From: Chloroflexota bacterium
GTDB lineage: Bacteria; Chloroflexota; Anaerolineae; 4572-78; J111
Direction: 5' to 3'
Assembly (NCBI GenBank): GCA_020049115.1
Contig: JAIFLK010000009.1
Span: forward strand, 1 to 40,855
Length of the DNA stretch: 40,855 nucleotides
How positions within the stretch are numbered: the stretch's first letter is position 1; each line of letters starts with the position of its first letter. Positions 8,081-15,186 of this stretch are shown here, piece after piece. Made by a program: the position numbers and the translations under genes. The notes under the pieces were generated by a model. That model did no database searches. It worked only from the letters and a program-made list of their open reading frames with translations, and had not been told where the DNA came from.

Positions 8081-8203
8081 TAGTGGATTGTTTATTTAAT
8101 TTCTAGCATATCCGAACAGACAAGAATGTCTGTTCTACCGTTGGTAGGTAGGTCGGACATTCTTGTCTGACCATGTACTAAAAACTAAATGAACAGTCCA
8201 GTA
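8081..8203. mobile_element. MITE-like element, family C, with TA ends
   Basis: Inverted ends of about 25-30 bp (TGGATTGTTTATTTAATTTC on the left, complement of TAAAAACTAAATGAACAGTC on the right) are bounded by TA on both sides, as in IS630/mariner-type insertions. The core is GAACAGACAAGAATGTCTGT, then TACCGTTGGTAGG, then the inverse ACATTCTTGTCTGACC. The same core appears at 12350, 15019 and 23229. It carries no ORF. Confidence 0.8.
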
Positions 8204-8222
8204 GAACAGGTTTAAACCAGTT

Positions 8223-8693
8223 CTACTGATATGGTAAATCTTGTGGCCTGCGCTCTGCTCGTACTGTAAAGCCAGGGAAATTGAGTAAATCTTTCACAAA
8301 ATTCATATCAAGGCTTAATACATATTTACGCTCAGAAAGTAATACAACGGGAATGTGGTCGCGGTCTTCTTGATTACAAGTTAAATTTTTGACCACTTTG
8401 GCCTTAAAGTGTTCACGTTTAAATGCCTTAATTTCCTCATTACTAACTTTAATCAGCCGCCCCTCGCGGGTCATTTGATTGATAATAACCGTAATGTTGA
8501 TGGCAGAATGAGCCGTACCTGCGGTGCGTTGATATTCCGCAATCAATTTGTTAGAAACCACCAAATACGCATTTCGATGGGTTTCAGTTGGATTAAAGCG
8601 CATGAGCCAGGCAATCAGCCGTTTATACTCGGTATCCAATGGATTGACAAAATTTTTAGTGATGTTATTATCAATGAAAATATCTTTACGCAT
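8223..8693 (-). CDS. PIN-domain-like nuclease, partner of the upstream ATPase
   Basis: The 156-residue protein fits a PIN fold by its acidic residues: Asp8 in DIFIDNNI, Glu53 in LIAEYQR, Asp110/Asp112 in NQEDRDHIPV and Asp129 in YVLSLDMNF. PIN proteins are metal-dependent RNases, often toxins. ATG 8693 is used; its start overlaps the last codons and stop of the ATPase gene by 8 bases, so the pair is probably translationally coupled. A longer frame to TTG 8717 would run deeper into the ATPase gene. No small antitoxin-type gene is beside it, so the ATPase is the likely regulator. The fold assignment rests on motif reading only. Confidence 0.7.
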   Translation of the reverse strand: MRKDIFIDNNITKNFVNPLDTEYKRLIAWLMRFNPTETHRNAYLVVSNKLIAEYQRTAGTAHSAINITVIINQMTREGRLIKVSNEEIKAFKREHFKAKVVKNLTCNQEDRDHIPVVLLSERKYVLSLDMNFVKDLLNFPGFTVRAERRPQDLPYQ

Positions 8694-9915
8694 TGAGGGC
8701 AATGTCCATGGTGTCAAGCATGTAAGTGTCGAAGAAGCCTGGTGGGGCGTTCAAAATTTGCCCATCTTTGGTAAACTCAAGTTGGTGGGTTATCGTGCCG
8801 TCAGGTGAAGGCTCAAAGTAATAAATCGCCATATCATTGGGTTCAATCTCACCCTGCACAATCCGTAAGCGAATCCGATGCAACAAATATTCACTGTGCG
8901 TTTCCACCACATATTGTTTCTCAGTAGTTTTAATTTGTTTAATGAAATAATCGCCCAATGAGGCTTGGATACTAGGGTGTAAATGGATTTCAGGTTGGGC
9001 TAATAGTAATAATGAGTCATCTGTAAGTTGTAAATCAGCCACAACAATGGGTAAAAACTGACTAATTCCAAAGCCTACATCGGTTAAAGATGCCCATACA
9101 CTTTTAGAGTTAGTTTTAACACTTAATTCAAATCGCCCACCCCGTAGCTGTCGTGATTTGATAGTATTGACTAGCCCTAACTCTTTGAGAATTTTTTTGA
9201 GTTGGTGAAATTTGTTGGATTTTTGACTTTCCCATTCAATAATTTGGTCTATGTAATCTTCTCCATTTATGCCAATGTAACCACTCACATGGGTCTTGCG
9301 ATAGTAGGTTCTTTCGGGAGGATGTCGGAATGGCCCAATGAAGTTCATTTCGGGATTAAGGTATAAATCCGCAAATTGACCTTCTAGATTTAGTATTACT
9401 ATTCTAGGTATGTTTTTTGTAATGTTTATAATAGCTGCTTCGATATTTTCTACATTGTTAGTTGCCACATTATAAAGATATTCTTTTGTGTTTTCTGGTA
9501 GCTTTTCATCGTATAAACTTATGATATGACCATCATAATATTTAGCCTCATAGGTTAGAATATTGTTTTCTAATATTGAATGATTGAGTTTTGAAACAAT
9601 ATGGCTTGTAGGAATAACCCAACTGGTACTAATAACATTTTCTTGTCTGTATAAGTTTACATGTATTTCAATACCTATCTCGCTTTTTTTATCATGCTTA
9701 AATGCCATTTCCTCAAAATCACCCAAATTAACATATTTCCCATTGGGTGATAAATAGAACGGAAATCCTTGTGACTGAAATGGCAATAATATGCCATAAA
9801 TCAGTGAACTTTTGCCGCTACTGTTTGCGCCCGTCAGCAAGGTTAATGGGGCGAGTTTAATGTCTACTTCACGAAAACATTTGAAATTTTTCAAGGCAAT
9901 ACGATTGATTAACAT
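8686..9915 (-). CDS. AAA/ABC-type ATPase with DUF3696-like C-terminus
   Basis: This 409-residue ATPase has the SMC/RecF/OLD-like layout. It has Walker A GANSSGKS (29-36), a Q-loop region with PFRHPPERTYY (195-205), a signature-like DVGFGISQF (279-287), Walker B with Glu309 (LLLLAQPEIHLHP), an H-loop VETHSEYLL (His340), and an ending NDMAIYYFEPSPDGTI...PPGFFD typical of DUF3696. No nuclease (TOPRIM) domain is fused; the PIN gene follows instead. The start has AAAGGA 9 bases upstream. Bases 9361-9420 are only about 28% G+C, well below the neighbours, which suggests horizontal arrival. ATPase plus separate nuclease recalls defence systems such as Septu and PARIS, but this pairing is not one I can name. 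Confidence 0.85.
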   Translation of the reverse strand: MLINRIALKNFKCFREVDIKLAPLTLLTGANSSGKSSLIYGILLPFQSQGFPFYLSPNGKYVNLGDFEEMAFKHDKKSEIGIEIHVNLYRQENVISTSWVIPTSHIVSKLNHSILENNILTYEAKYYDGHIISLYDEKLPENTKEYLYNVATNNVENIEAAIINITKNIPRIVILNLEGQFADLYLNPEMNFIGPFRHPPERTYYRKTHVSGYIGINGEDYIDQIIEWESQKSNKFHQLKKILKELGLVNTIKSRQLRGGRFELSVKTNSKSVWASLTDVGFGISQFLPIVVADLQLTDDSLLLLAQPEIHLHPSIQASLGDYFIKQIKTTEKQYVVETHSEYLLHRIRLRIVQGEIEPNDMAIYYFEPSPDGTITHQLEFTKDGQILNAPPGFFDTYMLDTMDIALNA

Positions 9916-9933
9916 GAGAGTATCCTTTTTAGT

Positions 9934-9986
9934 GAGTCAGTCGGTCAGCAGGTCAGCTTATCAGCCAATTTTAGCTGAGGAGCTAA
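9934..9986. repeat. GTCAGC-rich palindromic repeat, partial copy
   Basis: GTCAGTCGGTCAGCAGGTCA, TTATCAGCC and TTAGCTGAGGAGCTAA resemble the longer palindrome at 31750-31849. The copy lies just upstream of the ATPase gene start and forms the right border of the ATPase-PIN cassette. Confidence 0.55.
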
Positions 9987-10016
9987 AGTTTTGCTAATTT
10001 ATAGTTTGGGGATTTG

Positions 10017-10049
10017 AGCCTTTATAAGGTTCAGAACCTTATAAAGGCT
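10017..10049. repeat. Hairpin repeat, family F (AGCCTTTATAAGGTTC form)
   Basis: AGCCTTTATAAGGTTC pairs with GAACCTTATAAAGGCT across A. A nearly identical copy is at 33961-33993. It lies 10 bases before the nitroreductase start codon and could hide or present its translation start. Confidence 0.8.
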
Positions 10050-10058
10050 TTGTAACTT

Positions 10059-10685
10059 ATGACTGAGTCCGCCCAAGTTCTGTTTAACCTTATCAAAAAT
10101 CGCCGTTCCATTCGCCGTTATAAAGAAACTCCTATTTCAGAGGCGGTGATTAAACGATTGCTAGAGGCGGCTACATGGAGTCCCTCGGCGCATAACCGCC
10201 AGCCGTGGCGGTTTGCGGTGCTGACGAAATTGGCGGACAAGGTGAAATTGGCGGAGGCGATGGGGGCGCGCTTGCAGGCTGACCGCACTGCTGACGGTGA
10301 TGACCCTGCTGACATTGCCCGTGATGTGGCGCGCAGTTATGACCGCTTAACCCGCGCCCCCGTGTTGATTACGGTTTGTTTAAGCATGGCCGACATGGAC
10401 GTTTATTCCGACCCGCGCCGCAATCAGCATGAGTGGGTGATGGCCGCGCAAAGCACCGCCATGGCCGCGCAAAATTTGTTGTTGATGGCCGAGGCGAGTG
10501 GGTTAGCGGCCTGTTGGTTGTGTGCGCCGTTGTTTGTGCCAGAATTAGTGCGCCAAACGTTGGCTTTGCCTGTGGATTGGCAACCGCAGGGCTTAATTAC
10601 GTTGGGGGAAGCGGCCGAAGTGCGTCAAAAAAGCCGCCAACGGTTGGAATCTAAAATATTATTTTTAGACCTCACAGGTTTTTAA
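10059..10685 (+). CDS. Nitroreductase-fold protein resembling the FbiB C-terminal domain (F420 pathway)
   Basis: In mycobacterial FbiB the C-terminal FMN domain reduces dehydro-F420-0 during F420 synthesis. This 208-residue stand-alone protein matches that domain: RRSIRRYKETPIS, LLEAATWSPSAHNRQPWRF, a long ADGDDPADIARDVARSYDRL insert, RRNQHEWVMAAQSTAMAAQN, and LAACWLCAPLFVPELVR. CofE is nearby, so split FbiB halves are likely. The last residues (LDLTGF) and stop are encoded by the left arm of hairpin 10667-10699, so the true C-terminus has been rewritten by a repeat. A generic nitroreductase role is the alternative, but the AHNRQPW...CWLCAPLF pattern favours FbiB-C. Confidence 0.85.
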   Translation: MTESAQVLFNLIKNRRSIRRYKETPISEAVIKRLLEAATWSPSAHNRQPWRFAVLTKLADKVKLAEAMGARLQADRTADGDDPADIARDVARSYDRLTRAPVLITVCLSMADMDVYSDPRRNQHEWVMAAQSTAMAAQNLLLMAEASGLAACWLCAPLFVPELVRQTLALPVDWQPQGLITLGEAAEVRQKSRQRLESKILFLDLTGF

Positions 10686-10699
10686 AACTTGTGAGGTCT
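10667..10699. repeat. Hairpin repeat, family F, overlapping a gene end
   Basis: AGACCTCACAGGTTTT and AAAACTTGTGAGGTCT pair nearly perfectly. The left arm supplies the last codons and stop of the nitroreductase gene. Confidence 0.8.
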
Positions 10700-10740
10700 A
10701 GTCATATTAATTTCTAAAGAGGTTTATTTAGCGAAGTCAC

Positions 10741-11193
10741 ATGAAGAAAAAAGCACTCCTTAGTCATACTTATCATCAATCAGCGGTGATTCCTTACCGT
10801 ATTAAAGAGGATAGATTACAAGTTTTAATAATTAGTAGCACCAAAAGTAAGCGGTGGGTTGTCCCGAAAGGGATTATTGAGCCACACCTCACTTCAGCGG
10901 AATCGGCGGCGCAGGAGGCTTGGGAGGAGGCGGGCATTAAGGGGCTAGTTCACCCCATGATGGTGGGGACATATACCTATAAAAAATGGACGGGAATTTG
11001 CCAAGTGGAGGTGTTTTTGTTGCGCGTGGATGAAATATTTGATAAATGGCTGGAGAGTTTTCGTAAGCGTAAATGGGTTAGCGTACCAAATGCGGCGGAG
11101 CGCATGAAAGAGGCGAGTTTGCGAGACTTAATTTTGCAGTTGCCCACGTTGATTCTCGTGGCAGAACAACCTCAAAACCTGAGTTCGGGATAA
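10741..11193 (+). CDS. Nudix hydrolase
   Basis: Nudix enzymes cut nucleoside diphosphates linked to another group. In this 150-residue protein the Nudix box (44-66) begins PKGIIEPHLT and ends QEAWEEAGIKG. The metal-binding Glu59, Glu62 and Glu63 are present. The box departs from consensus at two places: Leu instead of the first Glu and Gln instead of Arg. Gln at the Arg position is seen in the DIPP-like subgroup that acts on diphosphoinositol or dinucleotide polyphosphates; the substrate here is unknown. No operon partner is evident. Confidence 0.88.
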   Translation: MKKKALLSHTYHQSAVIPYRIKEDRLQVLIISSTKSKRWVVPKGIIEPHLTSAESAAQEAWEEAGIKGLVHPMMVGTYTYKKWTGICQVEVFLLRVDEIFDKWLESFRKRKWVSVPNAAERMKEASLRDLILQLPTLILVAEQPQNLSSG

Positions 11194-11199
11194 GGGATT

Positions 11200-11426
11200 A
11201 GGACGCAGATAGACGCGGATTTTTCTTTTAGTTAGGAGTTACGCAGAACCCTCACCCCGACCCTCTCCCACAGGGCGAGGGAGTAAAACTTCCCTCCCTT
11301 TGGGGGGGGACTGAGGGGGGGATTTTGCCTTTTGGCGTAAGTCCTTTTAGGTTTTTAAAAAATCCGCGTCTATCTGTGCAAATCCGCGTCCCATACCTTA
11401 TTCTTCGCGTTATTTCGCGGACTCCG
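11200..11426. repeat. Nested repeat: large palindrome holding a family-B element
   Basis: The outer arms (GGACGCAGATAGACGCGGAT at about 11201-11220 and ATCCGCGTCTATCTG at about 11362) are inverted. Inside is a family-B element (11235-11344) with inverted ends GGAGTTACGC and GCGTAAGTCC, the CCTCACCCC...CTCTCCC body and a G-rich half. TTTTAG stands on both sides of the inner element, a possible target duplication. The tail (CTTCGCGTTATTTCGCGGAC) belongs to the CGCGAA family. No gene is seen here. Confidence 0.75.
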
Positions 11427-11428
11427 TT

Positions 11429-12274
11429 TTAAGCTATGGTTATAAACTCACGAATGGCTTGCACAATTTGCGCGGCATTGTCACCAAAACCCATGGTCAG
11501 GTGATTGCCACCAATGCTTACATAACGGCCATGAGGCAACATGGCAACAGTGGCGAGGGCGTTTTCGCGGGGGAGTAACGGGGGATAATCGGGCGGGCCG
11601 TAAGGTTCGGTGGCATTAAGCAATAGTAACGGCTGCTGAATTTGGCTGATGTAATCGGTGGGTTTTTCGGTCATAATGGCTTGAAAAACTTGCATGATGG
11701 CAGAAAGGCTGGTGCGGGGCATGACGCTACCATCGGCTAAGGTTTCGACATCATAACGGAAAAAATCTTCCATTTCGGGTAGCCAAGCTGTTTTGATGTG
11801 GGGCGCGTCTCGCATGACTTGCAAATAACTTTCCATGGAGGGCATGGGCTTGCCCAAACGGTCTACGGAGGGCTTTATCAATTCACCGACGCGGGGATGA
11901 AGTTGGGCAGCGGCATCAATGACAATCGCTTTTGTAATGCGCTCAGGATATTTAGCGGCCAGGTAAAAGGTGAGCAAACCACCAAAGGAGTGTCCACCTA
12001 GAATCACTTGCTCTAAACCCAACTTGTCTAACAAACCTATCACGTCAGCCGCATGGTCAGCAAAGCTATAACCCGTTTCAGGTTTATCACTGAGGCCGCG
12101 CCCGCGTAGGTCTAAGGCCAAGACGCGGCGCAGTTGATTTAAGCCCGCCGCTACCAGACCGTCAAAATAATGGGCATTCATGCTGAGGCCAGGCATCATC
12201 ACAAGGGGTGGTTCAGTGCCGTCATGCTCTATGTAATGCAAAGTAATATTATTGGTTTGCAGGTATTTGTCCAT
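11429..12274 (-). CDS. Alpha/beta hydrolase
   Basis: The 281-residue protein has the alpha/beta hydrolase plan: oxyanion-side PGLSMNAHYF (28-37), LDLRGRGLSDKP, nucleophile Ser96 in the elbow GGHSFGG, and catalytic His258 in GGNHLTMGF. The acid residue is not clear. It resembles esterases and C-C bond hydrolases of the MhpC/BioH sort, but the substrate cannot be inferred. It is a single gene; its start is followed upstream by a MITE that separates it from the permease gene. Confidence 0.88.
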   Translation of the reverse strand: MDKYLQTNNITLHYIEHDGTEPPLVMMPGLSMNAHYFDGLVAAGLNQLRRVLALDLRGRGLSDKPETGYSFADHAADVIGLLDKLGLEQVILGGHSFGGLLTFYLAAKYPERITKAIVIDAAAQLHPRVGELIKPSVDRLGKPMPSMESYLQVMRDAPHIKTAWLPEMEDFFRYDVETLADGSVMPRTSLSAIMQVFQAIMTEKPTDYISQIQQPLLLLNATEPYGPPDYPPLLPRENALATVAMLPHGRYVSIGGNHLTMGFGDNAAQIVQAIREFITIA

Positions 12275-12288
12275 GTGAGTCGTTAAAT

Positions 12289-12461
12289 AAACAGGCGTGT
12301 AACGGCTTTAGGAATCAGGATTAAATAACTTGCTTATCTCAATTTGCTTGAACAGACAAGAATGTCTGTTCTACCGTTGGGTAGGTCAGACATTCTTGTC
12401 TGACCATAAAATTTAGGGATAGTTAATTAATCCTTATTCCTTAGCTGTTGCACGCCTGTTA
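12289..12461. mobile_element. MITE-like element, family D, with the same core as family C
   Basis: Long imperfect inverted ends run from AACAGGCGTGTAACGGCTTT at 12289 to the complement GCTGTTGCACGCCTGTTAAC at 12461, with AGGATTAAATAACT / AGTTAATTAATCCT inside them. The centre is the 55-bp core (GAACAGACAAGAATGTCTGT ... ATTCTTGTCTGACC) also present in family C, whose ends are unrelated. No ORF. Confidence 0.8.
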
Positions 12462-12470
12462 ACTATTACC

Positions 12471-14879
12471 TTACGAATAGGCCAAACTATCTCGTACACT
12501 GACGGTCACCGCGTTGCGTGCTGGCACGATGGAGGCCAAAATGGAAACTATTAAAATAATCGCCAGCCACATGCCCACCGCGCCATAGTTATATTGATAA
12601 TCTAACGAGGTTTTAAATAGGATAAAGCCTAGCGCGTTAGCCATGGGTTGCCCTAATAGGAATGAAATTGGCACGACTATTAGCCAACTGAATAGCCCTT
12701 GCAGCACTCCTTCCATAACAAACATGCCCAAAATGGTGGGTGTGGTGGCCCCAATAGCTCGCATGACCCCAATTTCGCGGGTGCGCTCGACCACGCTGAT
12801 GGAGAGTGACCCCATTAAACCAATGCCGCCAACGGTGGCGATAATGATAGAAAGCACTAGAAACATGAAGATAATAATGATAAATTGTTGGTCAGCATTG
12901 GCTCTGTTTTTGGGTTCACTTAACATATCCGATATATCCATTTTGGCCGTCGTAAAAATGGTTTTTAATTCTGTCGCGATGGCTTCTACGGAATCCATCT
13001 CATGTGATTTGGTTTTGATGTAGAGAAAAGAGCCATGATTATATTTCTTACTTGCCTTAAAGGCATCTTGCAAATTGGCATAAACAGAAACACTATCACC
13101 CACTCCACTAAATATATCTTTATAAAAGCCCACAACTTGCCATTTATCATCCCCCAATTCACCTAAATCTAAGGTAATGGTGTCACCTAATTGGATGTCA
13201 TTATCCTCAGCCAAATCTTGTCTAATGATGAGTGCCATATTATCGTCAGGCTTGAGCCATCGCCCCGCCACCATCAGCGGTGGCCTAAACATATCACTGC
13301 CATTAGGCACACCAAATAATTGCGTCCCTAAGCCTGCGTCTTTCAACCGTTGCCCACTTTTTAACAGGGAAGCCCCATGTGAAAACATCATTTCAGCTTT
13401 TATCACATTAGGATTAGTTTGAGTCAGTTTTAATACTTTGTCAATGCGTTGTTCCTCTTCAAAAATCATCATTAGGTCAAAATGTCGCTTAGCAAAAATA
13501 TTATCCATGGTTGTATTCAGCGAGGAGGAAAGGCTCATCACCGCTAAAAACATTGTTCCCGCCAAAATTAAGACGGTTTGGGTCAATAATAAACGTTCCT
13601 TACGGCGGAACATGTTGCTTAAGGCCATACTATATGAGGCGGGCAATAGCCATAAGCCAACTTGTTCAATGAAACGGTCAACCCGACTGCGCCCAAAATT
13701 GCCACTCCCTAAGCCATAACTGGAAATTGCCTGACGTACCGTAATACTTGTACCCTTCAAAATCGGCCATAACGCGGTGAGGAGAGGAGCTAAAATAGCG
13801 GCAATGAGTTGTAAGCCTATTGCTTGAGTAGAAAAACGAAATTCTTCGTAATCAATATTGAAAATATTAAGCAGATAGCGTGTTACTCCGAAAGCCAATA
13901 ATGAGCCTAAAGGCAAAGCTATCAATAGGGATAACAGGCCATAAACCAATACTCCCGCCAAATAAACTTGCATAATTTTACCTTGCGTGCCGCCAATGGC
14001 CTTAAGGATGCCAATTTGATGGGTTTGTTGTGTGACCAACGCAATCATGGTGTTCAGCACTAAGACCGAACTGGCGGCGAGCGAAACAATCGCCATAATT
14101 TGTAATACCAAATTAACCCCTTCCATGATAGAGCGTCCCCAATGTTTTTTGGGGTCGGAATAAATGGTAACGGCTACGCCAATTTTTTCTTTGGAGAGGC
14201 GGTCTTTAATTTTAGAAGCAACTTGGCGTGCTAGAGCCTCACTATAGGGCGTGACCACCACAATAATTTCGTTATATGTCCCTTTAGGAATGTCAAACAT
14301 CTCCATGCCGTTGTCATCGGTAAAGAAAACGGCTGGGCCACCAAATTCTGGTGGTGGCACAAAATTATGGCGCAATTTGCCATTGATTTTACGCAAACGG
14401 GGACGGTCGCCCACCTTAAAATAAACGCTTTCACCTAACCCTAATTGAAAATGTTGGCTAGATAATCGCTCCACGCCAATCAGATTACGTTGCGGCCAAT
14501 CGCCCTCTTTTAAGGTTAATAAGGCATAGTTTTGGGCGGCGTAATCCTGCCGCATGATGAGCCAGGCGGTGTCCCATTTATCTTCGGGCTTGATTTTATA
14601 TTGAATGTTGATTTGGCTGCCGAGTTCAATCTCCTCAATGCCATTAATTTTCTTAAGGTCATTGATTAAATTTTCGTCCACATATTGGTTGAAATACATG
14701 GTAAAATGGGCGGGTTTACTGGCTTGGTGGGCGGCATCCATGCCCTTAAGCAATTGGTCAGACATGCCAAAGGTTGCGCCAATGGCAAACACGCCCGCCG
14801 TAATGCTCAAAATTGCCAAAGCTGTACGGATTTTGTTATCCCATAAATCAGACCAAACTTTATACCAAATTACGCTCAT
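12471..14879 (-). CDS. ABC transporter permease, FtsX/MacB-like, two FtsX domains
   Basis: This 802-residue membrane protein has an N-terminal helix (LAILSITAGVFAIGATFGMS), a large periplasmic-type domain, and a first FtsX unit of three helices (about 270-385: VSLAASSVLVLNTMIALVTQQT...IGILKAIGGTQGKIMQV). A second half follows with another MacB-like extracytoplasmic domain, and a second FtsX unit near the end (VVERTREIGVMRAIGATTPTILG). Such permeases work with a LolD/MacB ATPase to drive lipoprotein, peptide or lipid handling without moving substrate through a channel. No ATPase gene is adjacent in the window, which is unusual. It is the last gene of the minus-strand membrane cluster, though a 307-base repeat gap separates it from the next. 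Confidence 0.87.
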   Translation of the reverse strand: MSVIWYKVWSDLWDNKIRTALAILSITAGVFAIGATFGMSDQLLKGMDAAHQASKPAHFTMYFNQYVDENLINDLKKINGIEEIELGSQINIQYKIKPEDKWDTAWLIMRQDYAAQNYALLTLKEGDWPQRNLIGVERLSSQHFQLGLGESVYFKVGDRPRLRKINGKLRHNFVPPPEFGGPAVFFTDDNGMEMFDIPKGTYNEIIVVVTPYSEALARQVASKIKDRLSKEKIGVAVTIYSDPKKHWGRSIMEGVNLVLQIMAIVSLAASSVLVLNTMIALVTQQTHQIGILKAIGGTQGKIMQVYLAGVLVYGLLSLLIALPLGSLLAFGVTRYLLNIFNIDYEEFRFSTQAIGLQLIAAILAPLLTALWPILKGTSITVRQAISSYGLGSGNFGRSRVDRFIEQVGLWLLPASYSMALSNMFRRKERLLLTQTVLILAGTMFLAVMSLSSSLNTTMDNIFAKRHFDLMMIFEEEQRIDKVLKLTQTNPNVIKAEMMFSHGASLLKSGQRLKDAGLGTQLFGVPNGSDMFRPPLMVAGRWLKPDDNMALIIRQDLAEDNDIQLGDTITLDLGELGDDKWQVVGFYKDIFSGVGDSVSVYANLQDAFKASKKYNHGSFLYIKTKSHEMDSVEAIATELKTIFTTAKMDISDMLSEPKNRANADQQFIIIIFMFLVLSIIIATVGGIGLMGSLSISVVERTREIGVMRAIGATTPTILGMFVMEGVLQGLFSWLIVVPISFLLGQPMANALGFILFKTSLDYQYNYGAVGMWLAIILIVSILASIVPARNAVTVSVRDSLAYS

Positions 14880-14890
14880 GGGCTTCCTCC

Positions 14891-15175
14891 GTTTAGGATT
14901 TACACCAAAACCTCACCCCAGCCCTCTCCTATTTAGGAGAGGGCGTAAAATCTCCCCCCGATGTCGGGGGGATTAAGGGGGGTAGTACACTGTTCATTTA
15001 GTTTTTGGTATATGGTCAGACAGGAATGTCTGACCTACCAATGGTAGAACAGACATTCCTGTCTGTTCGGATGACAGGAATGTCTGACCTACCAATGGTA
15101 GAACAGACATTCCTGTCTGTTCGGATATACTAAAAATTAAGTGAACAATCCAGTAGTTTTGGTATTTACGTGAGC
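14891..15175. mobile_element. Family-B repeat interrupted by a family-C MITE
   Basis: The 307-base gap between two minus-strand genes holds only repeats. A family-B element (GGATTTACACCAAAACCTCA on the left, TTTTGGTATTTACG on the right) contains a family-C element at 14986-15155 with TA at both ends, so C arrived after B. Within C the 54-bp core is doubled (15019-15072, 15073-15126). No promoter is evident. Confidence 0.8.
15019..15126. repeat. 54-bp tandem duplication of the MITE core
   Basis: Two identical 54-bp units, each holding GACAGGAATGTCTGACCTAC and the inverse AACAGACATTCCTGTCTGTT, stand in tandem inside the family-C element. Confidence 0.95.
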
Positions 15176-15186
15176 CTTTCTATTTA

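Noticed and set aside
8223-9915. Identity with a known Septu, PARIS or Gabija system
   Set aside because: No HNH, TOPRIM, DUF4435 or UvrD-like partner is present; the partner looks like a PIN protein.
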